From positions 1 through 42,620 of the forward strand of contig JAFVAT010000029.1 in the NCBI GenBank assembly GCA_017480385.1: DNA of 42,620 nucleotides, written 5' to 3'. The stretch is from Alphaproteobacteria bacterium (lineage in GTDB: Bacteria > Pseudomonadota > Alphaproteobacteria > CAAGCB01 > CAG-977). Numbering within the stretch: position 1 is the first letter of the stretch; each line of letters starts with the position of its first letter. The translations under genes and the position numbers were made by a program. The notes below the pieces were generated by a model, which saw only the letters and a list, made by a program, of their open reading frames with translations, was not told the DNA's origin and searched no databases. Below, piece after piece: positions 32,194-41,075 of the stretch.

Positions 32194-32856
32194 ATGATCA
32201 CGATTGACAGTTCTTTGAATGTTTTATCCGGAGCGGCTTTAGGCGTTTTAGTCTGTAAGGCCGATGTTTTTGAAAGTTCGGCTGAGCAGCTGCGGGAATT
32301 TGATGAATTGATCAAGGGGCTGGAAAGCAAATATGCCGAGTTATCTTTTGTCGCTCAGAACCCGCAGATAGCCGCGACGCGCGCCGCCTATAAAGCATTG
32401 GGCAAGGATCCGTCCAAATACCGCAATTCGGCGGAAGCGATGCTGCGCCGGATCGCTAAGAAAAACGGGCTGTACCGTGTTAACAACGCGGTGGACATCA
32501 ACAATATGATTTCGATTGAATCGGGATATTCGCTGGGCTCTTATGACCTTGCCGCCATTCAGGGGCAGATCGTATGGAAGCGTTCGCCTGACGGGGAAAA
32601 GTATCAGGGGATCGGCAAAGACGTCTTGAATATCGAGCATTTGCCGGCATTATATGATGATCTGGGTATTTTCGGCAATCCGACCAGCGACAGTCGCCGA
32701 ACCATGATTGAACCGGGGCAGGGAAAAAGGTTGCTTTACGTGATTTATGCGTTTAATGAGGAAAACGAATTGCCCCATTGGTTGGACAAGACGGCGGCTT
32801 TGTTGGAAAAATACTGTGCCGCACAGACAGAAAAAACTCAAATTATAAAAGCCTGA
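32194..32856 (+). CDS. B3/B4 domain protein (tRNA-synthetase-like editing fold)
   Basis: A 220-aa protein that starts MITIDSSLNVLSGAALGVLV. The pattern AATRAAYKALGKDPSKYRNS, then AEAMLRRIAKKNGLYRVNNA and VDINNMISIESGYSLGSYDL is typical of free-standing B3/B4 proteins, whose domain is the editing fold of phenylalanyl-tRNA synthetase beta. Such proteins may remove wrong amino acids from tRNA or bind other ligands; the substrate here is unknown. AAAGG is 7 bases before the ATG. It is convergent with the DUF5131 gene, 3 bases away. Confidence 0.85.
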   Translation: MITIDSSLNVLSGAALGVLVCKADVFESSAEQLREFDELIKGLESKYAELSFVAQNPQIAATRAAYKALGKDPSKYRNSAEAMLRRIAKKNGLYRVNNAVDINNMISIESGYSLGSYDLAAIQGQIVWKRSPDGEKYQGIGKDVLNIEHLPALYDDLGIFGNPTSDSRRTMIEPGQGKRLLYVIYAFNEENELPHWLDKTAALLEKYCAAQTEKTQIIKA

Positions 32857-32859
32857 GCG

Positions 32860-33744
32860 TTATTTTCCCGTACAGGCGCAAGTGCGGCAGAATGAACAGC
32901 CGTTGCATATCATGCGCCCGGCGCAGTCGGCACAGTAAGGTTTGTATTTTTTCTGATACGGCGGAGAAACAAATAAGGAGGTCTGTTCGGCCTTTTCCAG
33001 ATTGAAATGAAGTGGCTTTCCCTCGTATTGCAGACCGGATTTAAAGGCCTGTACACTTTGTAGTCGTTTGGAGGGCAGGCGGTATGTCCTGCCGTCTTTG
33101 ACAAAGACGGTTCCCGTCTCCATAAAGCAAAAGCGCGTGTCGGTGGCGGTGCATTCGTCGTAAAGATTTTTAACCCATTCATAGTGCAACGGTCGCGCGC
33201 CGTCATAATTTTCTCCGCCGGCAACGACCTGTTCAATCTGTGGATCGGAAAGCCATTGTTTCAGACTGAGCGGACCGATAAAAGGCGCTGCAAAAACGCC
33301 TTTGTGTTTAAAGGGCAGGGACAGAAGAAAAGGCATTCGTTCTTCGGCGCGCCGCTGATTTTCGCAGGTTACGTTGAAAAACACGTTTTCCCAGCCGACG
33401 CCCCAATCATCGGGCAGATGTTGTGCAGCACGTTCCGGCCTTTTGGTCAATAAAAAGAAAACAACATCGGGACGTTGGCGGATAATCTCCCACGCTTTCG
33501 GGCGCCATGGATCGGCCTGTTCCAAAAAGAAATCGGAAGTCATGCAGACACGGATCATTTCTCCGCTGCGGATCTTATATTGTCCTGATTTATCTCGCTG
33601 CAGAGGGTAATCAAAGCTGTTTTGAACTTTATAAATATCCGCGCCGTTTTTCTGCCGCTGCCGGTCCAGAAAATACATATAGCAATTTTCACAGCCTTCG
33701 CTCTTTTTGATGCAGCCGTGCCAAGGGTTCCATATATCGTGCAT
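32860..33744 (-). CDS. DUF5131 (phage Gp37/Gp68-like) protein with Cys-rich tail
   Basis: A 294-aa protein of the DUF5131 family. It opens with the family hallmark MHDIWNPWHGCIKKSEGCEN, with C11, C18 and C21, a radical-SAM-like Cys set. VCMTSDFFLEQADPWRPKAW and VFFLLTKRPERAAQHLP follow, and VVAGGENYDGARPLHYEWVK. The final 30 residues hold seven Cys (CADCAGRMICNGCSFCRTCA), an added zinc- or cluster-binding element. DUF5131 enzymes are found in phages and bacteria; their reaction is unknown. The gene is 3 bases from the end of the PreT-like gene upstream and may be in its operon. Confidence 0.82.
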   Translation of the reverse strand: MHDIWNPWHGCIKKSEGCENCYMYFLDRQRQKNGADIYKVQNSFDYPLQRDKSGQYKIRSGEMIRVCMTSDFFLEQADPWRPKAWEIIRQRPDVVFFLLTKRPERAAQHLPDDWGVGWENVFFNVTCENQRRAEERMPFLLSLPFKHKGVFAAPFIGPLSLKQWLSDPQIEQVVAGGENYDGARPLHYEWVKNLYDECTATDTRFCFMETGTVFVKDGRTYRLPSKRLQSVQAFKSGLQYEGKPLHFNLEKAEQTSLFVSPPYQKKYKPYCADCAGRMICNGCSFCRTCACTGK

Positions 33745-33747
33745 AAG

Positions 33748-35028
33748 TTAAGAAGCCGGCTCGTGTTTTTCTACGCCTTCTACAACGGTGCAGGATTTAG
33801 CTTTATAAGTCACAATCCGGCTGACGGGGCAAACAGCTTCTTCAATTTCTCCCGTGATTGCGGCGTGCAGTTCGTTCGCGGCGTTCTTGCCCGAAGCGAC
33901 GGCCTCCACAATCGTCGAACCGCCGTGACTGCAGTCGCCGGCATAGATGACCTTTTCCGCTTCCGTTTTCGGATCGGCAATAGAACCGACAGCCATGATC
34001 ACGTGAGCAAATCCCGGACGCTTGATCGTTGTGTCGGGAATATCCTCCAACTTGGTGCCGTTAAAACGTGTTTTGCAAGTGTAAAGCGTGTATGTGCCGT
34101 CAATTTCTTCAATCTTTTCGACACGAGTCATTGACGTGATGTCCACCATTTTATCCAATAGCCATGACCGCTCCTCTGCCGTAAGCTTCATATCGGGAAT
34201 ACGACGGCGCACAAACATTTCAACATTTTCCGCTCCGTTGTCTTTAGCCGTCACTGCACAGTCCACGGCAACCGCCCCGCCGCCCAAAACGGCAACATAG
34301 CCCGTTGTTTTATACTTTTCCGGATCAGTCAGATAATCCATAAAAGAAACGGCCAGGCTTTCGCCGGGAATGCCCATTTTGGCCGAATGAGGCTCGCCGA
34401 CGGCCACAATAACGCCGTCATAGCCGTCTTTCAGCAAATCAACCGGATTGGCAACGCGATGATTCATCTGCCAAGTGATATCGCCGAACGTTTTAATGTA
34501 TTCCCAATCCTTTTCAATGACTTCATAGGGAAGTCGAGCATCGGGGATCAGCTTTGCCGCACCGCCGACTTTGCCTGATCCTTCAAAAACAGTCACGCTG
34601 TATCCTTTGCGGGCCAGAACGGCCGCTGCGCCCATGCCGGCCGGACCGGCGCCCACAACGGCAATATTCCTGCCGTTCGAAGCTACTTTTTCAGGCGCCT
34701 CCAACGGACCGAAAGAACGGGCCTTTTCTAAAATCGCCGCCTGAACAGCCGGTATTTTGATCGGCACGTCCAAATGCTGGCGGGAACAAGCTTTCATACA
34801 AAACTGATCGGGACACGTCAAACCGCACATCTGCCCCAGCGGATTGGCTTTTAAGATCAATCCGGCTGCTCTTGTGTAAGCCTCCTGCGTATCCGCTTTG
34901 GCCGTCGTGATAAAGTCCGCCGGAGAACAATTCGCCGGACACGCTTTCATGCACGGCTTTTCGGCGCAGTAAAGGCAGCGCTGCATTTCGGATTTCAGTT
35001 GGGCAGTTGTCAGATAAAGCTTTTTCAT
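33748..35028 (-). CDS. FAD/NAD(P) oxidoreductase, PreT/GltD-like
   Basis: A 426-aa flavoenzyme. The N-terminal Fe-S domain has C18, C21, C26, C30 and a second set C68, C72, C77, C81, as in GltD and PreT. GAGPAG (126-131) binds FAD, GGGAVA (249-254) binds NAD(P), and IYAGDCSHGGSTIVEA closes the FAD site. PreT works with PreA in pyrimidine breakdown and GltD with GltB in glutamate synthesis; neither partner is near, so the electron acceptor is unknown. AAAGGA lies 5 bases before the ATG. Confidence 0.85.
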   Translation of the reverse strand: MKKLYLTTAQLKSEMQRCLYCAEKPCMKACPANCSPADFITTAKADTQEAYTRAAGLILKANPLGQMCGLTCPDQFCMKACSRQHLDVPIKIPAVQAAILEKARSFGPLEAPEKVASNGRNIAVVGAGPAGMGAAAVLARKGYSVTVFEGSGKVGGAAKLIPDARLPYEVIEKDWEYIKTFGDITWQMNHRVANPVDLLKDGYDGVIVAVGEPHSAKMGIPGESLAVSFMDYLTDPEKYKTTGYVAVLGGGAVAVDCAVTAKDNGAENVEMFVRRRIPDMKLTAEERSWLLDKMVDITSMTRVEKIEEIDGTYTLYTCKTRFNGTKLEDIPDTTIKRPGFAHVIMAVGSIADPKTEAEKVIYAGDCSHGGSTIVEAVASGKNAANELHAAITGEIEEAVCPVSRIVTYKAKSCTVVEGVEKHEPAS

Positions 35029-35040
35029 CGGTTCCTTTCT

Positions 35041-35093
35041 TCCGGCTTGAAATGAAAGCGCCGGATTAAAATCAAACGGGCGTTAGTCTAACG
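35041..35093 (-). promoter_or_regulatory. inverted repeats upstream of the PreT-like gene
   Basis: TCCGGC/GCCGGA (35041-35065) and a 13-base palindrome CGTTAGTCTAACG (35081-35093) lie just before the gene. The second looks like an operator half-site pair; the first could be a leader hairpin. Confidence 0.35.
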
Positions 35094-35115
35094 AATAATC
35101 CCGGAAAAGCAAGAA

Positions 35116-35817
35116 TTAATGCCCGAACCAGCGTTTAAAAGCCAAATTCGCGGTGGAGAGAAACTTTAATGCGGGACGCAGAATTTTCGGGGCGGCTCCG
35201 GCAGCCGAAAAACGAACGGGAACTCTGTTCAATCCCAATTCCAAAGCGATTCCCATACGGTGATGACCGTTATTAACACAATCTTTTGCACCGAATAAAC
35301 GGCACAGCATAATATCGATCGGCATATCGTCCTGAAAACCGTTTTCTTTAATACTGTTAAAAATGCGACTGTATTCTTCTTTTCTTTCCTGCGGCGGCAT
35401 TCTGTATTTCGGATTAGTGAAGGAATAAGCGTTTTCTCGCGTTTTAATCGTGCGCTCTATTTTCATCGCCCGAATGTCTTTCGGATCAAGATGATAAACA
35501 TGGGAGCCGTAAAAATGTATTTTATAGCGCAGAGCGCGAATGATCGGTGACAATAAATCAAAGGGCTTGTTTGCCGGAATAAAAGCCAATCGAACGGGAA
35601 TAAAAGGAATGTTTTCCTCAGCGGCTTTCCGAACAATGTCCCGACCCTTGATCAACACATCTTTATTCGCTGTATCGCCGATCATGGGATTGGTTCCGAT
35701 CAGCACGATGACCTCGTCCGCTGTATCGGGCACGCCGATATCTTTGCCGTTCTCCAAAGCAAGCACGTCAGCTACAGCGATGCGGTAAATTTCAGAGGAA
35801 AAAACAAGTACAGGCAT
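35116..35817 (-). CDS. ParB/Srx-like nuclease-fold protein
   Basis: A 233-aa protein. The central part (HVYHLDPKDIRAMKIERTIK; EEYSRIFNSIKENGFQDDMP) and the motif NNGHHRM (182-188) followed by IALELGLNRVPVRFS are those of a ParB N-terminal (sulfiredoxin-like) fold, where the GxHR-type motif binds nucleotide. It lacks the HTH of chromosome-segregation ParB. The first 90 residues are of unknown kind. It is alone on its strand. No strong ribosome-binding site precedes the chosen ATG, so the start is uncertain. Confidence 0.6.
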   Translation of the reverse strand: MPVLVFSSEIYRIAVADVLALENGKDIGVPDTADEVIVLIGTNPMIGDTANKDVLIKGRDIVRKAAEENIPFIPVRLAFIPANKPFDLLSPIIRALRYKIHFYGSHVYHLDPKDIRAMKIERTIKTRENAYSFTNPKYRMPPQERKEEYSRIFNSIKENGFQDDMPIDIMLCRLFGAKDCVNNGHHRMGIALELGLNRVPVRFSAAGAAPKILRPALKFLSTANLAFKRWFGH

Positions 35818-35946
35818 AATTAGGATTTTTATTCTTAACCGGTTAAAATTTATGCGGAAGTATATTAGGTAAAAAATAAAAACGCAAGATGATCGGCATT
35901 TAAAGAGAATTTTTTACAAAAAATGCTTTTTTGTCCATTTTTTTTG

Positions 35947-35974
35947 TGATATCTTCTAAAGAAGATCATTTTTT
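35947..35974 (+). terminator. terminator-like hairpin directly before a ribosome-binding site
   Basis: ATCTTC-TAAA-GAAGAT followed by CATTTTTT ends one base before AGGAGGG of the metallopeptidase gene at 35986. Either it ends incoming transcription or it attenuates the gene. Confidence 0.5.
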
Positions 35975-35985
35975 AGGAGGGTGTT

Positions 35986-36924
35986 ATGCCAATAATCGTC
36001 GCTCCCAACGGTGCAATAATGACAGCGATGGAAGAGCCTATGGATAAGGCCGAAAAAGAACGGCGGGAAAAAGAACGCGCCGCCCGTGTCGATCGGTTGA
36101 TTGAACGGGTTTCCAAATCGAGTCCGATCGGCAAAAAGATTTTGGAGTCTGCCATAGAGCGCGGAATTTCAATCGGCATTGACGGGGATAAGGGAAACAG
36201 CTGGGGGTCTTATATGCCTTCGTTCAAGTATGTTTCTTTGAACGAAAAGGCTAGCGACGAACAGTTGCTGTCCACAATTGTGCACGAATGCCGTCATTCC
36301 GAACAGAATCCAAAACGCGATATGTCTTATACGATGTATGCCTCGATTTGTGAAACGCGCGTTATGGAAGCGGACGCAATGGCGCATGAATGTGCTGCCG
36401 TTTATCAGATGCGCAAGGCGGAACCGGAAACGTACAAGCTGTTTTGTGACCGCCACGGCGGAATTATGAAAGCGTATGAGACGTCTTTTGAAAAGAATAA
36501 GGATGAAACCAAGGCCAAGGCAGAAGCTTTCAAAGCGTGGTACGATCATGCGGAATACGTTGAATTGTACGATCGCAGTGTTGTGGAATTCATGTCTATG
36601 GGGCAGATGCATACCGGCGCGTATAAACAGGATATGTCGGTTCAGGTGCTGAAAGACAACGTTCCTTATGTCGAACCGTCCTTCTTTACGTCCCAGCGGG
36701 CGACGACGGTTTCCGAAAAAACGGCACAGGATTCGGCAAAAATCGAACGCAGTCATATCCGTCATGCCTTTAAGATTTTCAGCAGGTCAAAAATGCCGAC
36801 TTCTGCGGATAAATTCTATGTGCGCGACGCAAACGGGAGTGTCAGACCTCCTATTGCCAAAACGGAGGAAAAAACAAACACGGCAGCTGTCGTTAAAGCG
36901 GCATCGCGTTTAAAAGACAGATGA
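35986..36924 (+). CDS. putative zinc metallopeptidase (DUF6782-like), copy 2
   Basis: A 312-aa paralogue of the protein at 30834. The zinc motif is HECRH (100-104), and RVMEADAMAHECA (125-137) carries the likely third ligand. N-terminal residues 20-45 form a highly charged helix (KAEKERREKERAARVDRLIE). FKAWYDHAEYVELYDRSVVE matches the paralogue. No signal peptide is visible, so it is probably cytoplasmic or uses another export route. AGGAGGG is 5 bases before the ATG. Substrate unknown; family call rests on shared motifs. Confidence 0.72.
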   Translation: MPIIVAPNGAIMTAMEEPMDKAEKERREKERAARVDRLIERVSKSSPIGKKILESAIERGISIGIDGDKGNSWGSYMPSFKYVSLNEKASDEQLLSTIVHECRHSEQNPKRDMSYTMYASICETRVMEADAMAHECAAVYQMRKAEPETYKLFCDRHGGIMKAYETSFEKNKDETKAKAEAFKAWYDHAEYVELYDRSVVEFMSMGQMHTGAYKQDMSVQVLKDNVPYVEPSFFTSQRATTVSEKTAQDSAKIERSHIRHAFKIFSRSKMPTSADKFYVRDANGSVRPPIAKTEEKTNTAAVVKAASRLKDR

Positions 36925-36925
36925 T

Positions 36926-37666
36926 TTATTTTATCGGTCGGTTGGCTTCGTCCGGTGCGTAAGAGTTTAATCCTGCCCAGTACCGTCCGCCGAACGGTTT
37001 TAACAGTTCGTCCGCTAATTCGCGGAGAGGGAGTGTGTTTCCGCAAAATGCCGATTTAAAAGCGGTCTCGTAATTGTCCGCCAGATCGGGAAATGCTTTT
37101 TTAATCGCTCTGGTCAGTGATTTCGCGCTGCCGGACCAGCGGCGGTTTGCCCGCAAATAAAAATCCCCTAATTTTTGGTATAATGCGCTTAAAGTGCCAT
37201 ACAGCTCCGCGGTATTTTTGGGGCTTTCCATGTCGTCCAGCAGATCGGTCAGCGCATAACGTCGGTTATTGATGTCTTCCGCGCTTAATTCAGCGGGGCC
37301 GGCGGCAAGAACTGAGCGGGCGCTATTTTGCAGAGAACGGGCAAATTCGTTTTCTTCGGGAATAATAATTCCTTCGGCAATCATGTGGATCAGCACCGGC
37401 ATGCCGCAGGCAATATCCTGTTGCCAAAAGAAGGCAAGGGAATAATCGTTTTGAACAAACAGCTCCACAGGCCAATCCCGATAAATCAAACTGCCGCGAT
37501 ACGCTTTTGGCAAATCTTTCACGTCGCAAATAACGACAATATCGATGTCTGAAGTTGCGGTTTGTTCTCCGCGAACGACGGATCCGGCAATAAGAGCGCT
37601 TTTCGCCGCCGGAAATTTTTCGGCCAATAATTCTTTCGCCGTTATTAAATAATCTGTTTTGCTCAT
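36926..37666 (-). CDS. nucleotidyltransferase-domain protein
   Basis: A 246-aa protein with a polymerase-beta-like nucleotidyltransferase site: GSVVRGEQTATSDIDIV, G28-S29 with D40 and D42 as metal ligands. The C-terminal half is helical (RYALTDLLDDMESPKNTAEL; FYLRANRRWSGSAKSLTRAI), like an HEPN-type or kanamycin-transferase helical domain. It may modify a small molecule, a protein or RNA, or be one half of an MNT/HEPN-like unit; no separate partner is nearby. I chose the start at 37666 over 37774, whose extension is hydrophobic and unlike the family. Confidence 0.7.
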   Translation of the reverse strand: MSKTDYLITAKELLAEKFPAAKSALIAGSVVRGEQTATSDIDIVVICDVKDLPKAYRGSLIYRDWPVELFVQNDYSLAFFWQQDIACGMPVLIHMIAEGIIIPEENEFARSLQNSARSVLAAGPAELSAEDINNRRYALTDLLDDMESPKNTAELYGTLSALYQKLGDFYLRANRRWSGSAKSLTRAIKKAFPDLADNYETAFKSAFCGNTLPLRELADELLKPFGGRYWAGLNSYAPDEANRPIK

Positions 37667-37836
37667 TTGCCCGATTCCGAAACGATTTCTTTTCAGGCTG
37701 CCTATAGTAACGGAAAACAACGCTGTTGAAAAGATCGGAAATAAATGGAGAAAAAATCTAAAATATGATTGCAATTCGACAGGATAGCTTTATACTTCGT
37801 TAGCTTTAATTGTTTTTTAATAAACGGAGTATCTTT

Positions 37837-38256
37837 ATGCTGATCAATCCTGCTTTTGCTCAAGAGGCCGCTGTTGCCGCCGCTGCTGCCGTTGATCCGG
37901 CTGCCGCAGTTAATCCTTTACGTATTTTGTTGCAGTTTTTGGTTATTTTTGCTGTCTTTTATTTTTTCCTGATTCGTCCTCAGCAGAAAAAATTAAAAGA
38001 ACATCAGCTTATGCAGATGAATATTTCCCGCGGGGATACGGTTGTAACGTTCGGCGGCATTGTCGGAAAAGTGATCCGCTCTAATCAGGACGATCTGTTG
38101 ATTGAAATTGCCGACGGTGTGCGGGTGGTCGTTGTGCGCGAACGCGTATTGAGCCGTCGTTCTCAGCCTGCGGCAGAGTTCGCAGAGGAAGAATCCGTTA
38201 ATGACAACGCGAAAAAAGGCAGTGCGGGTCTGAAAGACGTTTTAACAAAGAAATAA
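37837..38256 (+). CDS. yajC: preprotein translocase subunit YajC
   Basis: A 139-aa inner-membrane protein. One membrane helix at about 27-46 (RILLQFLVIFAVFYFFLIRP) ends in the family motif RPQQKKLKEHQLM, followed by a beta-rich cytoplasmic domain (ISRGDTVVTFGGIVGKVIRS). YajC joins SecD and SecF in the accessory Sec complex. GGAG stands about 8 bases before the ATG at 37837; a start at 37810 is less likely. It heads a yajC-secD-secF operon. Confidence 0.93.
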   Translation: MLINPAFAQEAAVAAAAAVDPAAAVNPLRILLQFLVIFAVFYFFLIRPQQKKLKEHQLMQMNISRGDTVVTFGGIVGKVIRSNQDDLLIEIADGVRVVVVRERVLSRRSQPAAEFAEEESVNDNAKKGSAGLKDVLTKK

Positions 38257-38267
38257 AGGAAAATCAG

Positions 38268-39827
38268 ATGTTTAATTATCCTAAATGGAAAATAGCGCTG
38301 ATCGGCATTATTGCCGTGACGGGGCTGTTTTTCTGTATTCCTAATTTTCTGCCGAAATCCCGGCAGGAAAAACTGCCCGAATGGTGGCGACCGATGACGT
38401 TGGGACTGGATTTGCAGGGCGGATCTCAATTAACGCTGCAGGTGGATTTGAATCAGGTTGTGGCAGATCAGCTGAATGGCATTTTGGACGCGGCCAGAAG
38501 CAATTTGCGTGAAAAGAGCATTCGTTATACGGGACTGGCTGTTGCGGACAGTGCTTTGAGCGTGAAAATTGTCAAGGACGAACAGCTGACACGGGCTAAA
38601 GAACTGCTGCGCAAAATTGACAAGGGCAATCTGGAAATAACGGAAGAGGGCAATCTTTTAACGGTCCGTTTTACGCAGCTGGCTTTGGACAAGATGAAGA
38701 CTGCGGCAGTGGATCAGTCGATTGAAATTGTGCGCCGCCGTATTGACCAGCTGGGGACGCGCGAACCGTCCATTATGCGGCAGGGATCGGATCGGATCAT
38801 GGTGCAGCTGCCCGGCGTGGAAGACCCGAACGAAGTTAAAAAACTGCTGGGGAAAACGGCGAAGATGTCTTTCCATTTCATTGATGACAAGACGACGCTG
38901 GCCGATGCGCGCCGCGGTAAAATTTCGCCGGAATCAAAAGTGGTTCCGGGCGCGGAGGATTCCGATTCCGCTCATTACGTTATTGAACGCAAATCCATTG
39001 TCGGCGGCGAACATTTAACCGATGCCCGCGCGGATTTCGCGGAAGGGGAACCGGTGGTGGCTTTCCGTTTCAATTCGTACGGCAGCAAGCGCTTTGGAGC
39101 GGCAACGCGTGACGGTGTCGGTCGCCGGCTGGCGATTGTTCTGGACGGCAGAGTGCTGACCGCGCCGGAAGTCAAGACGGCTATTACAGGCGGTTCCGGC
39201 ATCATTACCGGCAGCTTTACGGTGCAGAGCGCTTCCGAATTGGCCTTAATGCTGCGTTCCGGGGCTTTGCCGGCACCGTTGGAAGTGGTGGAAGAACGCA
39301 TCGTTGGTCCCGGCTTGGGAACGGATTCCATTGATGCCGGAAAGAAATCCTGCGTGATAGGATTGACTTTGGTATTAGCTTTCGTTTTGGCGACTTATGG
39401 CTTGTTCGGTTTATTTGCCGATATAGCGCTGGTTTTAAACCTTTTCTTGTTATGCGGTTTGATGAGCGCTTTGGGCTGTACGCTGACTTTGCCCGGTATC
39501 GCTGGCATTGCGCTGACGTTGGGTATGGCGGTTGACGCAAACGTTCTGATTTATGAACGCATGCGCGAAGAACAGGCTTTCGGCAAATCGATTCTGAATA
39601 CGGTGGAAGCCGGATTTGAAAACGCTTCTTCGGCGATTTTCGATTCAAACTTAACCAGCTTGTTTGCCGGCGCAATTTTGATTTGGCTGGGGAACGGGCC
39701 GGTGCGCGGATTTGGCGTGACAACCTGTTTGGGATTGGTAACGTCGGTCTTTACGGCGGTTTATGTGACCAAGGTGCTGATTTTGGCGTGGATCAAATTC
39801 TTTAAACCAAAACAGTTAAACGTGTAA
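38268..39827 (+). CDS. secD: protein translocase subunit SecD
   Basis: A 519-aa RND-type membrane protein. TM1 lies at about 6-26; the large periplasmic part begins WWRPMTLGLDLQGGSQLTLQ, the typical SecD entry. The C-terminal bundle of five helices starts near 360 and includes LGMAVDANVLIYERMREEQ (D in a membrane helix takes part in proton coupling). With SecF it uses the proton gradient to pull preproteins across the membrane after SecYEG. Length fits the family. AAAGGA stands just before the start, 11 bases after yajC. Confidence 0.97.
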   Translation: MFNYPKWKIALIGIIAVTGLFFCIPNFLPKSRQEKLPEWWRPMTLGLDLQGGSQLTLQVDLNQVVADQLNGILDAARSNLREKSIRYTGLAVADSALSVKIVKDEQLTRAKELLRKIDKGNLEITEEGNLLTVRFTQLALDKMKTAAVDQSIEIVRRRIDQLGTREPSIMRQGSDRIMVQLPGVEDPNEVKKLLGKTAKMSFHFIDDKTTLADARRGKISPESKVVPGAEDSDSAHYVIERKSIVGGEHLTDARADFAEGEPVVAFRFNSYGSKRFGAATRDGVGRRLAIVLDGRVLTAPEVKTAITGGSGIITGSFTVQSASELALMLRSGALPAPLEVVEERIVGPGLGTDSIDAGKKSCVIGLTLVLAFVLATYGLFGLFADIALVLNLFLLCGLMSALGCTLTLPGIAGIALTLGMAVDANVLIYERMREEQAFGKSILNTVEAGFENASSAIFDSNLTSLFAGAILIWLGNGPVRGFGVTTCLGLVTSVFTAVYVTKVLILAWIKFFKPKQLNV

Positions 39828-39839
39828 GGAGTATTTGAA

Positions 39840-40769
39840 ATGCCCAGACTTATTCATTATTTCATTAAACCGACGCACGTTAATTTTATTGGTGCGCGCA
39901 AGCCGGCTTTCTTTTTATCGCTGTTGTTATGTGTGGTGTCGATTTGGTCGATTGCCGTCAAAGGCATGAATTTTGGCATTGATTTTAAAGGCGGCGTTTT
40001 AATGGAAGTGCAGGCCGAAGAACCGATTGATATGAAGGAAATGCGTTCCAAATTATCGGCGCTGAATGTTGATTTACAGCCGCTCGGCGATAAAGGAACG
40101 GAGGTGTTGATCACAGCTTTGGGGCGCGGTGACAGCGAACAGGAGCAAATGAAAATTTCGAACGTGATCCGTCAGGAATTAGGCGAAGAGTATACGTTCC
40201 GCAGAATCGAAATGGTCGGTCCGCGCGTTGGAGCGGAACTGATTCATAACTGTATCCTGGCTTTGATTTTAGCCGGTGTTATGATTACGGTTTATGTTTG
40301 GACGCGGTTCGAATGGGAATTTGCGCTAGGAACGATGTTGTCTTTGATTCATGATATTATCATTGCTGTCGGACTATTTTCCATTTTGCAACTGGATTTC
40401 GATATGACAATCATCGCCGGTTTGATGACTTTGGCCGGTTTTTCGGTAAATGATACGATCGTTTCTTATGACCGTATGCGTGAAAACCTGCATAAGTACC
40501 GCAAAATGCCGATTGATGAAATGATCAACAAGACAACAAACGAAATGTTGCCGCGTACATTGCTGACGGGTATGTCCACAATTATTATGCTGACGATTAT
40601 GCTGTTTATGGGCGGTCCGGTATTGCAGGGCTTTGCGCTGATGATGCTGTGGGGCATTTTGGTCGGAACATATTCTTCTATTTATGTCGCGATGCCGATT
40701 TTAATGTACTTGGACGTCCGCAAGACAATGGAAAACAAAAATAAAAATCTTAATCCGTTTGAAAATTAA
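39840..40769 (+). CDS. secF: protein translocase subunit SecF
   Basis: A 309-aa membrane protein. The start (MPRLIHYFIKPTHVNFIGAR) and the phrase GMNFGIDFKGGVLMEVQ are standard SecF. Helices follow from about 130; the functional motif AGFSVNDTIVSYDRMREN lies at about 199-216. It partners SecD in the Sec pulling complex. AAGGAG precedes the ATG. Length matches the family (E. coli 323 aa). Confidence 0.97.
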   Translation: MPRLIHYFIKPTHVNFIGARKPAFFLSLLLCVVSIWSIAVKGMNFGIDFKGGVLMEVQAEEPIDMKEMRSKLSALNVDLQPLGDKGTEVLITALGRGDSEQEQMKISNVIRQELGEEYTFRRIEMVGPRVGAELIHNCILALILAGVMITVYVWTRFEWEFALGTMLSLIHDIIIAVGLFSILQLDFDMTIIAGLMTLAGFSVNDTIVSYDRMRENLHKYRKMPIDEMINKTTNEMLPRTLLTGMSTIIMLTIMLFMGGPVLQGFALMMLWGILVGTYSSIYVAMPILMYLDVRKTMENKNKNLNPFEN

Positions 40770-40788
40770 AGTGGTTTAGGGAAAGAAG

Positions 40789-40818
40789 AGCCCTGCTGAT
40801 GATCAGCAGGGCTTTTTT
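40789..40818 (+). terminator. intrinsic terminator of the yajC-secD-secF operon
   Basis: AGCCCTGCTGAT and ATCAGCAGGGCT form a 12-bp stem with a one-base centre and are followed by a run of T. It lies 19 bases after the secF stop. Confidence 0.92.
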
Positions 40819-40989
40819 GTATTGGGAAGAACTTTTGGCGGATAATTTTAAAAATGATCCTTAATGAACAGCGGGCCCCTTTTGTATTGAAAAAAGCTGT
40901 GCCGGTCTGTGATTTGAGGAATACGGCTGCCTATACCAAACAAAAATTGAGGCAAATTTATGCCGCAGTCCAATAACCATACCTCTTTT

Positions 40990-41013
40990 TGACAGGCACT
41001 TTCATTCCTGTCA
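40990..41013. repeat. inverted repeat in a gene-free stretch
   Basis: TGACAGG and CCTGTCA enclose 10 bases. The 290 bases between the secF terminator and the Cys-rich gene hold this hairpin, a second stem (AAGTCAT/ATGACTT around 41052-41074) and the 15-base G tract, but no supported gene. Confidence 0.4.
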
Positions 41014-41075
41014 GAAAGGTCCGTTGTTCGGAACAGCAAGCTGATCGTGCAAAGTCATAGCTTTGCAATGACTTC

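Noticed and set aside
40848-41039. Short minus-strand ORF just after the G15 tract
   Set aside because: It would start with TTG, lacks a ribosome-binding site and has no recognisable features.
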